This document shows positions 23,394-34,965 of a DNA stretch of 64,000 nt, piece by piece. The first letter of the stretch is position 1; every line of letters starts with the position of its first letter. The translations under genes were made by a program, and so were the position numbers. Below the pieces are notes generated by a model. The model was not told the DNA's origin. It was given only the letters and a program-made list of their open reading frames with translations, and made no database searches. The DNA comes from Bidens hawaiensis. Its lineage: Eukaryota > Streptophyta > Magnoliopsida > Asterales > Asteraceae. The DNA is taken from the NCBI GenBank assembly GCA_021521415.1, contig JAIQDT010008975.1:46083-110082 (forward strand), given 5' to 3'.

Positions 23394-25697
23394 TCATTCT
23401 TCTTCATCCTCGGGAAAATCATCAGCATTACCTTCAAAGTACATATCCGCATCCTCGGGTTCTATTGTGTCCATGTCATCAATTGCATCAATTTCCTCCA
23501 TTTCTCTTTCCCTCTCTGCTACTAAAACCTTGGCTGCTTCCAGCCTCGAACTCACGGTCTCCCATGATACTAGGTTATTGAGGAAAGTTGATATGTAATC
23601 GGTCCTACGGTTCTGTAATACACATTAAACATTAGTATAACAGGCTACAGGGTTACTTTATACCATATGATGCATGAGTCTGTTTGGAAATGTATTTTAA
23701 AACTGATTAAACATAATTATGGTGTTTGGATGTGTTTTAGCTGTTTGATATTGTGAAAATAGTTCTGAATTTTAAGGAACTGATAGATAAAATGACCAAA
23801 ATGGATTTTTTTAATATGTTATTTACTTATTTATGCATTAAAACTTAAAATATGACAGATTGTTCTTTATAAGCTACAAGTAATATTTAGAAATTATTTT
23901 GTTAAACAGGTTCTAAATATAAATTTTAGCTAATTAATTCTAGCCACTATATTACTTTTAGAAGTATGAACAGTTAAAATGCGGCAGAAAAAGAGAGGTA
24001 AATACACGATCTCGATATTTCTTAAAAGAGTAAATTACACAGATGGTCCCTGTGGTTTGGGGAAATTATAGATTTGATATCTAAGCTTTTATATTAACAA
24101 ATTTCAGTCCCTAAATGTACTTTTTGCTCCACCCAAACACCCTCAACACACACACACACAAGTGTGTGATGAAATGGACCAAAGGGATTGCTTGAATATG
24201 GGTTTCCTGTATTGAATTAGCAAGTTCTTACCTCATAATCTAGGTAGTACGCATGCTGCAAACACAATTCAAATTCAAACCGACATTAGTAAATATGTCA
24301 CAAACAAAGTTTATTTATCATGGAAACTGAAAAAAAGCAAAGAAATGTTACCTCCCAGACATCTAATGTAAGAAGTGGCTGAAAATTTAAAGAAAAAGAA
24401 ACCAGTTACAAATTAATACAAACAAAAACAACACATTAATAATTCACCGAAAACCAAGATAACAAAAAGAACATAACATTATTGTCGCACTCACATGATA
24501 CTCCCACACAAGAGGATTAATCGCATTCGGGCTCTTCACCACAACAAGCTTCTTGTCCTCTTCTGAGGGTCGTGGATTCCTAGCATTTGGTACGTCAAGT
24601 TTATAATCTTTATCTACAAAATTAGAACAAGTAGATAAATATATTTTTTCAAAAGCGGGTCAATATTATTTCCACTTTTCAGTAATGAATCTGGTTTAAT
24701 AAACAAACAAATAAAGACTTACATACGAGCCAAGCCCAACCGGAACCAAACTGATTAGTGGCTGCTAACTTAAATTCATGAATCAAGCCTTCAAACGAAC
24801 CAAAATCTCGGTTTATCAATTCCAAAAGTTCACCAGAAGGCTTTCCACCGCCACCTGGTTTCATAGATTCCCAGAAAAACTCATGGTTCCAAACCTGTGC
24901 AGCGTTGTTGAAGGCGGGAAGAATATCGCCTTTATTATACGAAGCTGCTATTATGCTTTCCAATGGCATTTCATCTAACTCGGTCCCCTCAATTTGCTTG
25001 TTTAGATTGTTGACATAAGCTCTGTGGTGTTTTCCCCAATGATATTCCGGTGTTTCTTTGCTCATATGCGGTTCTAAAGCATTCTACATAGCACACAACA
25101 GGAAATGATCAAACTGTTAGTACAGTTTTGGGCTATATATCAGTCGTACCAATGCATAAGGAGGTGGCTTCAAATCGATGCTGGCTGATATTCTCGCAGA
25201 ACCAGATTTTCTAGTACATCGTCTCTGTACCAAAAATTTAGTTGCTTCAAACAGAAAAGAAAAAAAGAAAAACAGAATACTTTTCCTAAAATAGACACTT
25301 TGACCAAAGAAATCTTCAAAATAGATATAGAAATTTCCCATTCAAAACTAGTCCTAAACATTAAAAGAACGGCTCCAATGCCTGGTTTGAAAGTGTTAAA
25401 TTCTAGAGACTATTTTGGATATTTCTTTGGTCAAAATTTCCTAATTTTATTGAAGGCATTTCGTTGGCATCCCCGAAACCCAGTTTGTGTTAAAGCAAAC
25501 AACTTTATCTAGGGAAGAATTGAGCAGAGATAAGTAAGTGACCTGCGTCTGTAAGGCCTGAGATAATCTACAAGATTCTGCAATTGATTGATTAAAATAT
25601 AAATATAATTATCTAAGAGAAACAATTATTAATGAATATAGTTGTTAAGACCTGGGGCGTAAACAAAGGCGGATGTTAGATAGGAAGCAGAAGCCAT
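23394..25697 (-). CDS. FSD2: Iron superoxide dismutase, chloroplastic, FSD2 (PAP9) type
   Basis: Converts superoxide to peroxide and oxygen. FSD2 works with FSD3 at plastid nucleoids and is the PAP9 subunit of the plastid RNA polymerase complex. Eight exons, listed 5' to 3' on the minus strand: 25697-25652, 25577-25543, 25224-25150, 25083-24723, 24613-24495, 24378-24352, 24255-24232 and 23612-23394. All are GT/AG and give 301 aa. The first 45 or so residues ([15 protein letters not shown], Ser/Arg-rich) fit a transit peptide. Iron ligands by alignment with E. coli SodB are H67 in YHWGKHH, H119 in QVWNHEFFW, and D218 and H222 in DVWEHAYYLDY. The last exon adds an acidic tail (about 265-301, rich in E and D), which is typical of FSD2 rather than FSD1. 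No defect is seen. Confidence 0.94.
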
Positions 25698-25854
25698 TAG
25701 CAGAAAGAAAGAGAGAGGTTGGGTTGTAACAGGATGAGGAGGATGGATGGGGTTTGCAAGGGTTTTTCACTTTCAAAAATAATAAATGCTCTTAAATTTT
25801 TATAAGGTTAAACAATTTGTGAAACAGTTAATTTAAGAATAAAAATTAAAACAA

Positions 25855-26345
25855 AGATTACGTCATTGTATTTTTTGTTTGTCATTGTGTCTTTGTGCTC
25901 AATATTGTTTGTCTACTTATCATCGTTTTCAACATTCACTTAATTTAAGAAATATAGTATTATGTCCATTGTGTATTATGTTCAAGTAATTGTGTAATAT
26001 GTAGTTCTATTGTGTTTTATGTTTCAGGTCATTGTGTTATATGTATTTACCATTGTGTATTACGTTTCAAACCATTGTGTTATATGTATTCATTATTGTG
26101 TTTTACGTTTCAGCTTATCGTGCAATATATATTCATCATTGTGTTTTATGTATTAGATAATATGTTGGTATTTTTCATTATATTTACATATTATTATTAC
26201 ACAACGGTGTTATTAGTATTTAAAAAAACACAATGATGAGTTGAAAGACACAATGACGAAATAAACACAATAACAAACAGAAAGACACAATGATGAAAAA
26301 AGACACAATGGTAAGCAAAAAGACACAATGACGTATTTTTTTTAT
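25855..26345. repeat. CATTGTGT-box repeat with inverted arms
   Basis: The left end (TACGTCATTGTATTTTTTG, TCATTGTGTCTTTG) is the approximate inverse of the right end (AAAAGACACAATGACGTATT). The centre, 25965-26165, has about four tandem units of 40-50 bp with CATTGTGTTTTATGTTTCAG or close variants. The arrangement resembles a MITE, but no clear TSD was found. Related boxes occur at 5390-5470 and 6186-6300. Confidence 0.6.
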
Positions 26346-26888
26346 TTTTATATAACAATATCATACTCATATTAAAGATAAAAAAACACTTATTATTATG
26401 GTGAACTTTTTTTTTTTTTAAATTATCATATGAAAAAATTATAGAGGTTTTAAAATGATGGGGAAATTAACATGTGACTTGCATGTGGAGAGTGAAAATG
26501 TGTACAATTACTTTTATACCTTTTTCCTTTCTTATTTGACACATGTCAATTAATTATGACTTCTTAACTTATCATTTTTGTTGTCCTTTGTAAAATAACT
26601 TAACCCTTAAAGTAATAACTCATTTATGATATAATATTTTTTCTCTTCAGCTGCAAGACACATGTCAAACACCACATTTATCATATCAGAAGCCTACTTT
26701 TTTACACATGACCCGGTTACTATATTATATAGAGAGAATCATAATTTTTGTTCTTCAAACATGATGCTAGACCATTTCTATCTAGTAAAAAACAATTAAA
26801 TCAAGTTCCTAATCACCTAAGCAAACTAGGGTAAGTAGGGTGTCAAACACGAAAAGTATGTGGTTAATGTAATCGTGCAAACAATCTC
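26346..26888. other. AT-rich spacer left of the tandem array
   Basis: No gene is visible. It is ordinary AT-rich spacer that ends at TCTCTAATATATAAAG, where the first S copy begins. It is unrelated to R, so it is the true left flank of the array. Confidence 0.6.
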
Positions 26889-26915
26889 TAATATATAAAG
26901 TATGACTGGTAGTGC

Positions 26916-27917
26916 TGATCACACAAGCAAATAAGATTGAGTTTTAATACTGATTAAACACTTTAACAAATTCAAGCAATTAATAAAAGCAAATCACACC
27001 CGGGGTTTGAGAATGCACACAAACAGTAATCTCATGCAACCTAACAGATTAACTATCACTGATAAACATAGACTGACTAACAAGCTAAACCTTAGGCACA
27101 AAAAATCGCTAACACACGAAACTGGTTATCAAAAAATCCTTACCAGTGTGACTCAACTAAGGGCAATTGCATGCTTCATTGAATTCAACTACTCAAAACA
27201 GTCCTATGAGGAATTATTATAGCAACCGATAAACTAATCGTTCTGATCAACGTAAACCTAAACCGATTGAATGCACAACAATACTAAACATCAATACTCA
27301 TAGATTAATCAATAATAGTTACAAAGTGTTCGTTCTTAATACATGAGAAAATTGAAAATGATACAAACTTTACATCCCAGGTTTGACTCGAGAGATTTAG
27401 CCGAGCCTCGACATACTGGAATCTTCAATTATGATAAAAAGGAACATGGATATGATCTCGGTATGATTTGGAATGATGAATTTGTCCTCTCTTTGCTCTA
27501 GAAACCGCCTGTAACTAGTTATGGAATGATAGAATCGTCAAAAGATACAAAACATAAAAACCCTAAATTTCCCGTCTTCGTCACCCATCGCGATACGCGA
27601 TGGGGTCTTCTGGGGTCCATCGCGTATCGTGATGGACCATGGTCAATATTTAATTTATTTAAATCCAATCGCGATACGCAATGGGTCTTCAGGCAATCCC
27701 ATCGCGTATCGTGATGGGCCTTCTCACCAATAATAAAATATTCTCTTGCATCGTTTTACGTGTTGGACGTCCCGTGCCATGACAGGTCCAAATTAACTGC
27801 TTTAACGTCTGTGGCCTGAAATGCAATAAACACGTATGAAGTATCGAAGTTCCCACAATAAACAGCTAAAACTAGTAAATAAACGAACTTAACTATATAC
27901 AAATTAACCAACCATCA
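26916..27917 (-). mobile_element. Putative 3' LTR of the Athila-like element (S1)
   Basis: A 1002-bp block with ends TGATCACACAAG and CCAACCATCA. On the minus strand it is preceded by the purine-rich AAAAGAAAAGTGTGGGGATG, which fits a polypurine tract and the GTGTGGGG phrase that Athila/Tat elements carry just before the 3' LTR. A matching 5' LTR is not in the window, so the bounds are inferred from termini and tract. Confidence 0.55.
27583..27720. repeat. Palindrome cluster in the S1 LTR
   Basis: Four words of the form CATCGCGATACGCGATGG or CCATCGCGTATCGTGATGG lie within 138 bp. The first is CCCATCGCGATACGCGATGG. On the minus strand they fall about 200-340 bp into the LTR, the U3 part, upstream of AGGGTTTTTATG, a weak TATA-like site. 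Confidence 0.8.
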
Positions 27918-29857
27918 CATCCCCACACTTTTCTTTTGCTTGCCCTCAAGCAAACTCTAAAGTAAACATGAACCTCCATCATAGGTATATGAATTATCGC
28001 CATTAATGCTAGTAAGGTTTAAGGTCATACCTAGTTTCCCAGACTAACACTTTCTAGATTGACAATCCACAAATATGTTTAAATGATGCTATTAAAACAA
28101 TAGAGCTGCCCATACGAGTGTACTTTGTTTCCGGTTAAGGCATACATGTTCATACCCCTCACACTATCAACACTCCTCTCGGTTTAATATTTGGACTAGC
28201 AAAAGATGTTCTAGTATATGCCTCTGCCTTCAAATACCAAATATGAGTCACAACTTAATATGCTTACAGGTCAGTCTTATCTCCACCCATTACCCACCGG
28301 TTGCATAAAGACTCTAACTAAGGTTTTGCTGAGGCTTAGGTTTGGGTGTGGATTAAGCATATTTAGTGACTAAGGTGGATGAAACCCAGTTTTACAAATA
28401 CACAACCAACTAATCAAAAACAACCAAACTACTAATTACACAGCTGAATATAAACTAAACTTCTTTTTGGCTTTTTGCTGAATTTTCCATTTTTTTTACT
28501 AAACAGATAAACAATACACTGAAACAAAAATATACAACTCTGACATTCACATATTTACAACTCTTTTGATTATATACAACTCGATAACGAATTGGATTTC
28601 ATCACATATGGTTAAAATAAAATAAAGGCCAAGGCTGAAATGGTGTGTAATGTTCGGTTTAGCAAATGAAAGGGAATAAGGTCCAAATGGGCTCCTAGGG
28701 GGATAATGTTGGGCAAGGAATTTTATTTAGTGGGGGAAAATGTATGTACGAGTTTTCTATAGTCCTAATCTCCAGACAGGTGGTGGTATTAATACCTCGA
28801 TAAGCATATGACAAGCAAGTTCTAATTCTGTAAAACATACCGATTTCCCTCAATAAATGATAAGACATGTTTTATATTTATTATATAATATGTGTATTAA
28901 GTATATGGGCTATCTCACAATATGTCTGGAATTATAGGCTGCCGATATGAAACATGTATACCCATCCTCTTGACTCTTTATCACCGCCTAAACGAACCCA
29001 TTTTCTACTTCTCTTTTTGAAAAAATTTGTTAGGAAAACTATCGAGAAGCTGAAAAACCAACCATGACTAGAAACCTATAACTTGACATTAATGACAATA
29101 ATTAGTAGTTAATAACTTTGGTTTCCGAACACTCTTCGAGGTACTATCGGGCTAAAATTTTCAAATTTCCCCATCCCTACACTTGAGGTTTACATTGTCC
29201 TCAATGTTAAAATATTTAACACTTAACGAACATTTGAGGGATGAGGTTGAAATTGATAGTTTAATCAATTTAAAAACTCGGGGCTCTAATGTGATGGTTT
29301 AACCAAACAATTATACAATTACACTTCTAACACTTAACACGAAAGATAACAAAATAAATTATGAAATCGAAATCACCTGATATGAATGATAATGCAATGC
29401 AAAAACATAGCTCGTAACTCTCGTAAACACTCGCGCACACTCGTCTCATCCAAGTACCAACCGAACAACCAATTTTGCAAAGTCTCGAGACGTGTAGAAG
29501 CAAGCTTCTCATAAGTGTAAGCCATAGGTCTTTTAAGAGTTATGTAAAAATGGTTGTTTTATCAAAACAGTTACCGAGCCGAATTAATTAATTTCATAAT
29601 AAATTTTATTAATCTAATTAAAAATGTTAAAAGACCTAACTCAGTTTCGTAGGAATCACGATTGCATTTAGCATATGCAACAAGCCCTTTAAACCCCCCC
29701 GGTAGCCCGGGTGGACGAGTGAGGTCTCGTGAAGGTTTATAGTGAACTACACACGCAAAGTTCCAAATACAACAAAATATACAATAAATCAAATATAAGA
29801 GGCATCAAACCAAAGATATATATACAAATTACCCATACAATTTTTCCCAATATAATA
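27918..29857 (-). other. 3' untranslated region of the Athila-like element (S1)
   Basis: No ORF survives. On the minus strand the phrases GAGGACAATGTAAACCTCAA with GTGTAGGG (near 29205-29170) and GAGGGCAAGCAAAAGAAAAG with GTGTGGGG mark two places where Tat/Athila elements typically end a coding part and approach the LTR. The stretch 29166-29644 is lost in S2. Confidence 0.55.
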
Positions 29858-30170
29858 TTAATATATACAAACCATGATAATCAAAAAAAAAATAAAGGGA
29901 AAATAAAACCCAACAAAAATGTAACCAGTATTCTGCTTAAATCTGATATAATCATCCATCTGAGCATCACCACCCACATCAGGCTGCTCCACATGCTCTG
30001 CAGGCTCTAAAAGTGTAGGAGGAAGTGGTACCTGCAAATGAGTGAATAATAATCTAAAATGATCATCATGACGAGCCATATGTGCCTGTGTCTCCTCCTG
30101 CATTGCGATCTGCTGCTGATATATCATCTTTGGCGTGACTGGCTGCTGCGGCTGCGGTGGTGGCTGTCGA
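29858..30170 (-). pseudogene. Athila-like ORF1, C-terminal part (S1)
   Basis: Minus-strand frame running out of the 4.26 kb insert: a proline/glutamine-rich start (RQPPPQPQQPVTPK), then QQQIAMQEETQAHMARHDDH, LQVPLPPTLLEPAEHVEQP and an acidic DVGGDAQMDDYIRFKQNTG, ending at 29858. In S2 and S3 a one-base difference in an A-run ends it slightly earlier. The preceding part of ORF1 lies beyond the insert at 34438-34965 in a frame that matches across the TSD. The function of ORF1 in Athila elements is not established. Confidence 0.7.
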
Positions 30171-31178
30171 AGAGGTGATGTGCGAAAAGCTATATATAAA
30201 TATTAATAACTAATTCTCGCAATTCAACACTAAGTCTTAAATTTATAAAACCAAACAATCCTAACTAAGCTTCACACAAACGACAAGTGTACCGGTCGCG
30301 TAGCAACACATTCTAATGGAAGTCCGGATGTCAAACACAAAGACACATGAGAACAGCTCAGATAATTAACCCTAATCTAAGTCCGGCCTAAATAATATAT
30401 TTATTCATCTTAATTATTTATACTAACTAAACTTAACTAACGGTGAAACTTAATGGAACTAACGATAATAAGAAAACGAATCACCTAGGTAGGATTACTT
30501 AATAGTTGTAAGATGACACGGGTGCTAACACGTGGTTGAAACCAGGGTTCTAAAGATGGGCTAACATAGGTGAGGTCAAGGCAACTGGGTCTCTACGGTT
30601 AGTTTTACCAGAAAACCCTAACAACGTCTAGATAACTTTTAATTCATGGTTGTTAATCTATGTACCCTAATACTCATCACTTAGTCAATGTCTAAGTTAC
30701 AGATCTCACTAAGGCTTGAGCTATTACAAACCTAGGATAAGAGGGTAATTCAATACTAAGGACAAAATAACTCAGCTTACAAACTTAACCTAGCCGACAA
30801 TGGGAAAACCGCACGTGGTCTCGCAACGACTAACCCGATCAACTAACCAGCAGATAAGCCGACACCTATGGTCTTGGTCCAACTCAAAGGTGGTGAACCT
30901 ACTGATTTTAATGACTTAAGAAACACAAACCCTAATGGTATGCCTACCACAATCAATCAACACACAAAGTTTTAACCGAAACATGCAATTGACATCTACA
31001 CGAACTAATTCATGCAATAATCAACCAGACGGGGCACATGCAACCTAAAACTCATCTAGGGCAGCAGTATACACTGAATAATATCACAAAATATGAACTT
31101 TACAATAGATAAACAATCAACCACTTGTTAAGCACCCCAAACTAGTTAAGTCAAACCGTTAAACATCAACCACTTTTA

Positions 31179-32253
31179 TGATTGTAGGTGCTTGGAGCTT
31201 AAAGGAACTAATCAGGAGCTTAAATATGTGCTTTGGAAGCTTTTAGATGGAGCCGAAGGAATGCGAGTGCAATACAAGGGAGATAGATGAAATTTGGTCA
31301 AATCAGAGTTGGCGTACCATATGCCAGAATCAGCGTATGACAGAAAGTTTGGAGTATGGCTTTGTCAGAGTTAGCGTACCGTACGGCAGACTTGGCGTAT
31401 CATACGCCAAGTGACGGCCTGATGCGAAAATTCCAAAAATTTAACTATAAAAGCCATATGTTTTAGGGTTTTGAGGGAGACCTTTTCCTAGCCATTTTTG
31501 GGGTTTCTAAGGATGATTTTGGACCTCCCGAATCATCTGAATCACCTCTGTAATCATGTTTCCTTCAGCCGAAACAAGATTTGAAGCTGCTATCTCCATG
31601 AGGCAAGGCTAAACCACTGTATTCACTTTAGGCTAGGGTTTTGTGTAAACTAATTATGATCAGATTCTATGTTTTGAATGATTATGAACTTGATTGAATG
31701 TCTTTAAACTTGTTTTACATTAGAATTGATTGTTTAAACAGTTTATGATTTTGATTATCAAACTTTGCATCACTGTTCTGGTTGTGCTCATCACATGTAG
31801 GGTTTGCACTTATGTCATTGAACCAATAATCGTTGGTCATTGATTACAACTGATTTTCATACATTAAACTGGTAATTGGGTAAACCGGGGTTCAATTGTG
31901 TTAACAATTCAGTTAGGGTATCGTTTTCCCTCACAACCCAACTGTTAGGTTTAGTAATTACTGCGCAATTAATCTTATGAATTTGTGATTAGTTGGTCAT
32001 CACATTACCTGAACCTGAAGTGAATCATTTTCTCATTATTGTTTATAGTTCTCTTAAAGTAATCGTGTTTTACTTGAATCATCTTTTATAAAATGCTTGA
32101 CATCGTTTGTCCACCTAGTTAATTAATTAATTATGAACTTTACTTGCACTTTCCACTGATTCCCTATAGAGACGACCTTACTTACCCATACTAGTTATAG
32201 GTATTTAAGCTTCATAAATACTTGTTATTGATTAGAGCACGACATCTACATCA
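31179..32253 (+). mobile_element. 5' LTR of a second, plus-strand Athila-like element (S1)
   Basis: 1075 bp, starting TGATTGTAGGTGC and ending ATCTACATCA, three bases before a tRNA-Asp-type primer site. A TATA box TATAAAA lies at 31446-31452. A palindrome CTTGGCGTA/TCA/TACGCCAAG (31391-31411) sits 34 bp upstream of it. The length is exactly 1075 bp in S2 and S3 too. Confidence 0.75.
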
Positions 32254-32256
32254 AAA

Positions 32257-32274
32257 TGGCGCCGTTGCCGGGGA
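32257..32274 (+). promoter_or_regulatory. Primer binding site, tRNA-Asp type (S1)
   Basis: TGGCGCCGTTGCCGGGGA is complementary to the 3' end of plant tRNA-Asp, the usual primer of Tat/Athila elements. It starts three bases after the LTR end. Confidence 0.85.
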
Positions 32275-32640
32275 ATCAACGCGCAAAGTGCTAGTTTAGT
32301 TTAGTTTTTAATTATTGTGTTTTTATTATTTCTTCGTTGATTTTACACGGGGTGTTAGTGTTTTTGTCTGTGCAAATAACTCGACAAGTTGATGCATACG
32401 CGATATTCCCATGAGAAAGAGCCGCTTCAGTTTGATTCAGAAATCGAGAAAACAGCAAGACGAAACTGAGCAACTCAGAAACCTAAACTAAACCAAATAC
32501 CTGAAGTCATAACACAAAAAGCAGAAACCATGAGTACCCGAAATAGAAGAGACCCGAATGATTACCAACCATATAACTAGGACCAACCAAACAACCAAAA
32601 TCCACCAGCTCCTCAAAACAACCAGAACGTGACGGCTCGG
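32275..32640 (+). pseudogene. Athila-like leader and gag N-terminus, truncated (S1)
   Basis: A plus-strand frame from 32393 reads MHTRYSHEKEPLQFDSEIEK and continues past a TGA at about 32467 to MSTRNRRDPNDYQPYN, another stop, and then QNPPAPQNNQN. This is the start of an Athila-type gag with two in-frame stops. It ends abruptly at about 32640, where LTR sequence of the host insert resumes (GGAAGGTCTCAAAAATC). The rest of gag-pol is absent. Confidence 0.65.
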
Positions 32641-34437
32641 AAGGTCTCAAAAATCGTTCATAGGGGTTTATATTATATAAATAGATGGTTTAAACTTGTA
32701 AACGAGTTAAAATACTAAAACCCGGTCCGTTTCAAAACAAAAAATTGATGTGCGAAAAGCTATATATAAATATTAATAACTAATTCTCGCAATTCAACAC
32801 TAAGTATTAAATTTATAAAACCAAACAATCCTAACTAAGCTTCACACAAACGGCAATTGTACCGATCGCGTAGCAGCACAGCCTAATGGAAGTCCGGATG
32901 TCGAACTCAAAGACACGTGAGAACGGGTCAAATAATTAACCCTAATCTAAGTCCTGCCTAAATAACATATTTATTGATCTTAATTATTTAACTAACTAAA
33001 CTTTACTAACTTAACTTAACTAACGGTGAAACTTAACGGAACTAACGATAATAAGAAAACAAATCACCTAGGTAGGATGACCTAACGGCTGTAAGATGAC
33101 ACGGGTTCTAAAAGTGGTTTAAACCATGGTTCTAAAGATGGGCTAAGATAGGTGAGGTCAAGGAAACTGAGTCCCCACGGTCAGTTTTACCAGAAAACCC
33201 TAACACCGTCTAGATAACTTTTAATTCTTAGTTGTTAATCTGCGTACCCTAATAACTCATAACTTGGTCCGTGTCTAATTTATAGATCTCACTAAGGCTA
33301 GAGCAATTACAAACCTAGGATAAGAGGGGTAATTCAATACCAAGGAAAAAATAACTCAACTTACAAACTTAACCTAGCCGACAATGGGAAAACCGCACAT
33401 GGTCTCGCAACGACTAACCCGATCAACTAACCAGCAAGATAAGCCAACACCTATGGTCTTGGTCCAACTCAATGGTGGTGAACCAACTGATTTTAATGAC
33501 TTAAGAAACACAAACCCTAATGGTATGCCTTCCAATCAATCAACACACAAAGTATTAACCGAAAAATGCAATTAACGCCTACACGTAACTAATTCATGCA
33601 ATAATAAACCACACGGGGAACATGCAACCTAAAACTCATCTAGGGCAGCAGGTATACACGGAATAATATCACAAAATATGAACTTTACAATAGATAAACA
33701 ATCAACCACTTGTTAAGCACCCTAAACTAGTTAATTCAAACCGTTAAACATCAAACCTAGGTGATTCAAACTAGTTTAGCCAATCATAATGAACGAACAA
33801 CAGATAATAATCATGATTAAGCTCAAAGTATCCATTACAAACTGATTGGAACTTGTTTCAAAGTCTAAAACTCAAAAACGAACTCACAAATGTTTAAACA
33901 AGCAAAACCGGCAACGGGTTGATGAAACTCCGATTCGGAAACTCCTCTTTCTTGGTATTTCATCTGGAATAGGTCTTTGACGGCTGGGAAGGTCTCAAAA
34001 ATCATTCATAGTGTTTATATTATATATATAGATGGTTTAAACTTGTAAAACAAGTTAAAATACTAAAACCCGGTCAAACCGCCCCATATAGGATAAAATA
34101 GTCGTGGTGATGGATTTGGGAAGCCATGGAACACCCCTAGGGCACCACGCCACGTGACCTTCATGGCCTAGGTGGCCGGGCGACGTGGGGAGCACCCCCG
34201 GGGGTCGTTTTTTCTGACTTGCTTATCTTCAAACGCGTATACCGGCTTCATCCGAATCCCGTTTGAGCTAATTTCTTCTTCCTTAAACTCGTTTTTTTCT
34301 CACTCTTCAACCATGGGACCTACAATAAAAAATAACTTACAATTTCATGGAAGAACAAGTTATTTTCATTAACGCTTAAGCACAAAATAACATAAAACTA
34401 TTAGGAAAGCATGTGTGTTTTACACCACATCAAGAGG

Positions 34438-34965
34438 ATATTGATGTTGTGGTCGCATCATACGTGGAATAAGAACATGCTGGCGATGATTCGGAATACC
34501 CCTCTGCATCGCAACACCCCCTAACGTACCCGGAGGTGGTGTAGCCTGTGGTCCCTGTTGGACTGGAACCAACGAGCGTGAATCATGAAGATCACAAATC
34601 CCGGCTCTCCGGACATCCTCCAACCCAAACACCTCTATCACTGGTCCAGGAGTAAAGTACTCCACCATATCTATCAAATGACCCTACTCTCTCTGCAATC
34701 ATCATAATATACGGCCCCAACGACAACTGGGCCGATGCACCCAGTAAAATACGACCTCGGGAAAACTACGCGAGCAACAACATCGAAATGTTGGACTCTC
34801 GGCCAGTAACGATCGACAATAAACAAATCAAATCCAATTTGATTCACTTATCGCGGCCCGAATGACGGGCAATGATAGTGTAAGCAACGATCCTGTGTAA
34901 ATAGCGATGGATGGGGTCCCTAATTGATGACGCCACCACTGAACTCGAGTGGGCCCCGTCCGCGA
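34438..34965 (-). pseudogene. Athila-like ORF1, middle part (S1)
   Basis: Homologous to 57039-57566 in S3. The clearest frame is MIDMVEYFTPGPVIEVFGLE through HQYPLDVV, running into the insert at 34437. The upstream part has stops and frame changes but keeps words such as HRYLHRIVAYTI and GRILLGASAQLSLG in different frames. It is cut at 34965 by R1. Confidence 0.65.

Larger units (their letters stand above)
30176..34432. mobile_element. 4.26 kb LTR-derived insert in ORF1 (S1)
   Basis: The ends are TGATGTGCGAAAAGC and ACACCACATCA, flanked by a perfect 5-bp TSD AGAGG (30171-30175 and 34433-34437). A complete LTR-like block, 32746-34432 (1687 bp), shares its first 1 kb with 30176-31168 and a later 100 bp with 32640-32735, so the left part is a second, partial LTR. 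A middle stretch of that left LTR is replaced by 1.46 kb of another element (31179-32640). No gag or pol of its own remains. The two LTR copies differ visibly more than S1, S2 and S3 do, so the insertion predates the array. Confidence 0.8.
26889..34965 (+). repeat. Tandem array unit S1
   Basis: The first of three direct copies of an 8.08 kb segment (S2 at 38432, S3 at 49492). Copies are almost identical by eye and share all nested insertions at the same positions. On the minus strand it reads: middle of Athila-like ORF1, a 4.26 kb insert, ORF1 C-terminus, 3' untranslated region, 3' LTR, and 27 bp of outside DNA. It ends at GTCCGCGA, where R1 begins. Confidence 0.93.

Noticed and set aside
24778..24978. 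Plus-strand frame inside the FSD2 locus
   Set aside because: It is antisense to FSD2 exon 4, whose minus-strand reading has all metal ligands and correct splice sites.
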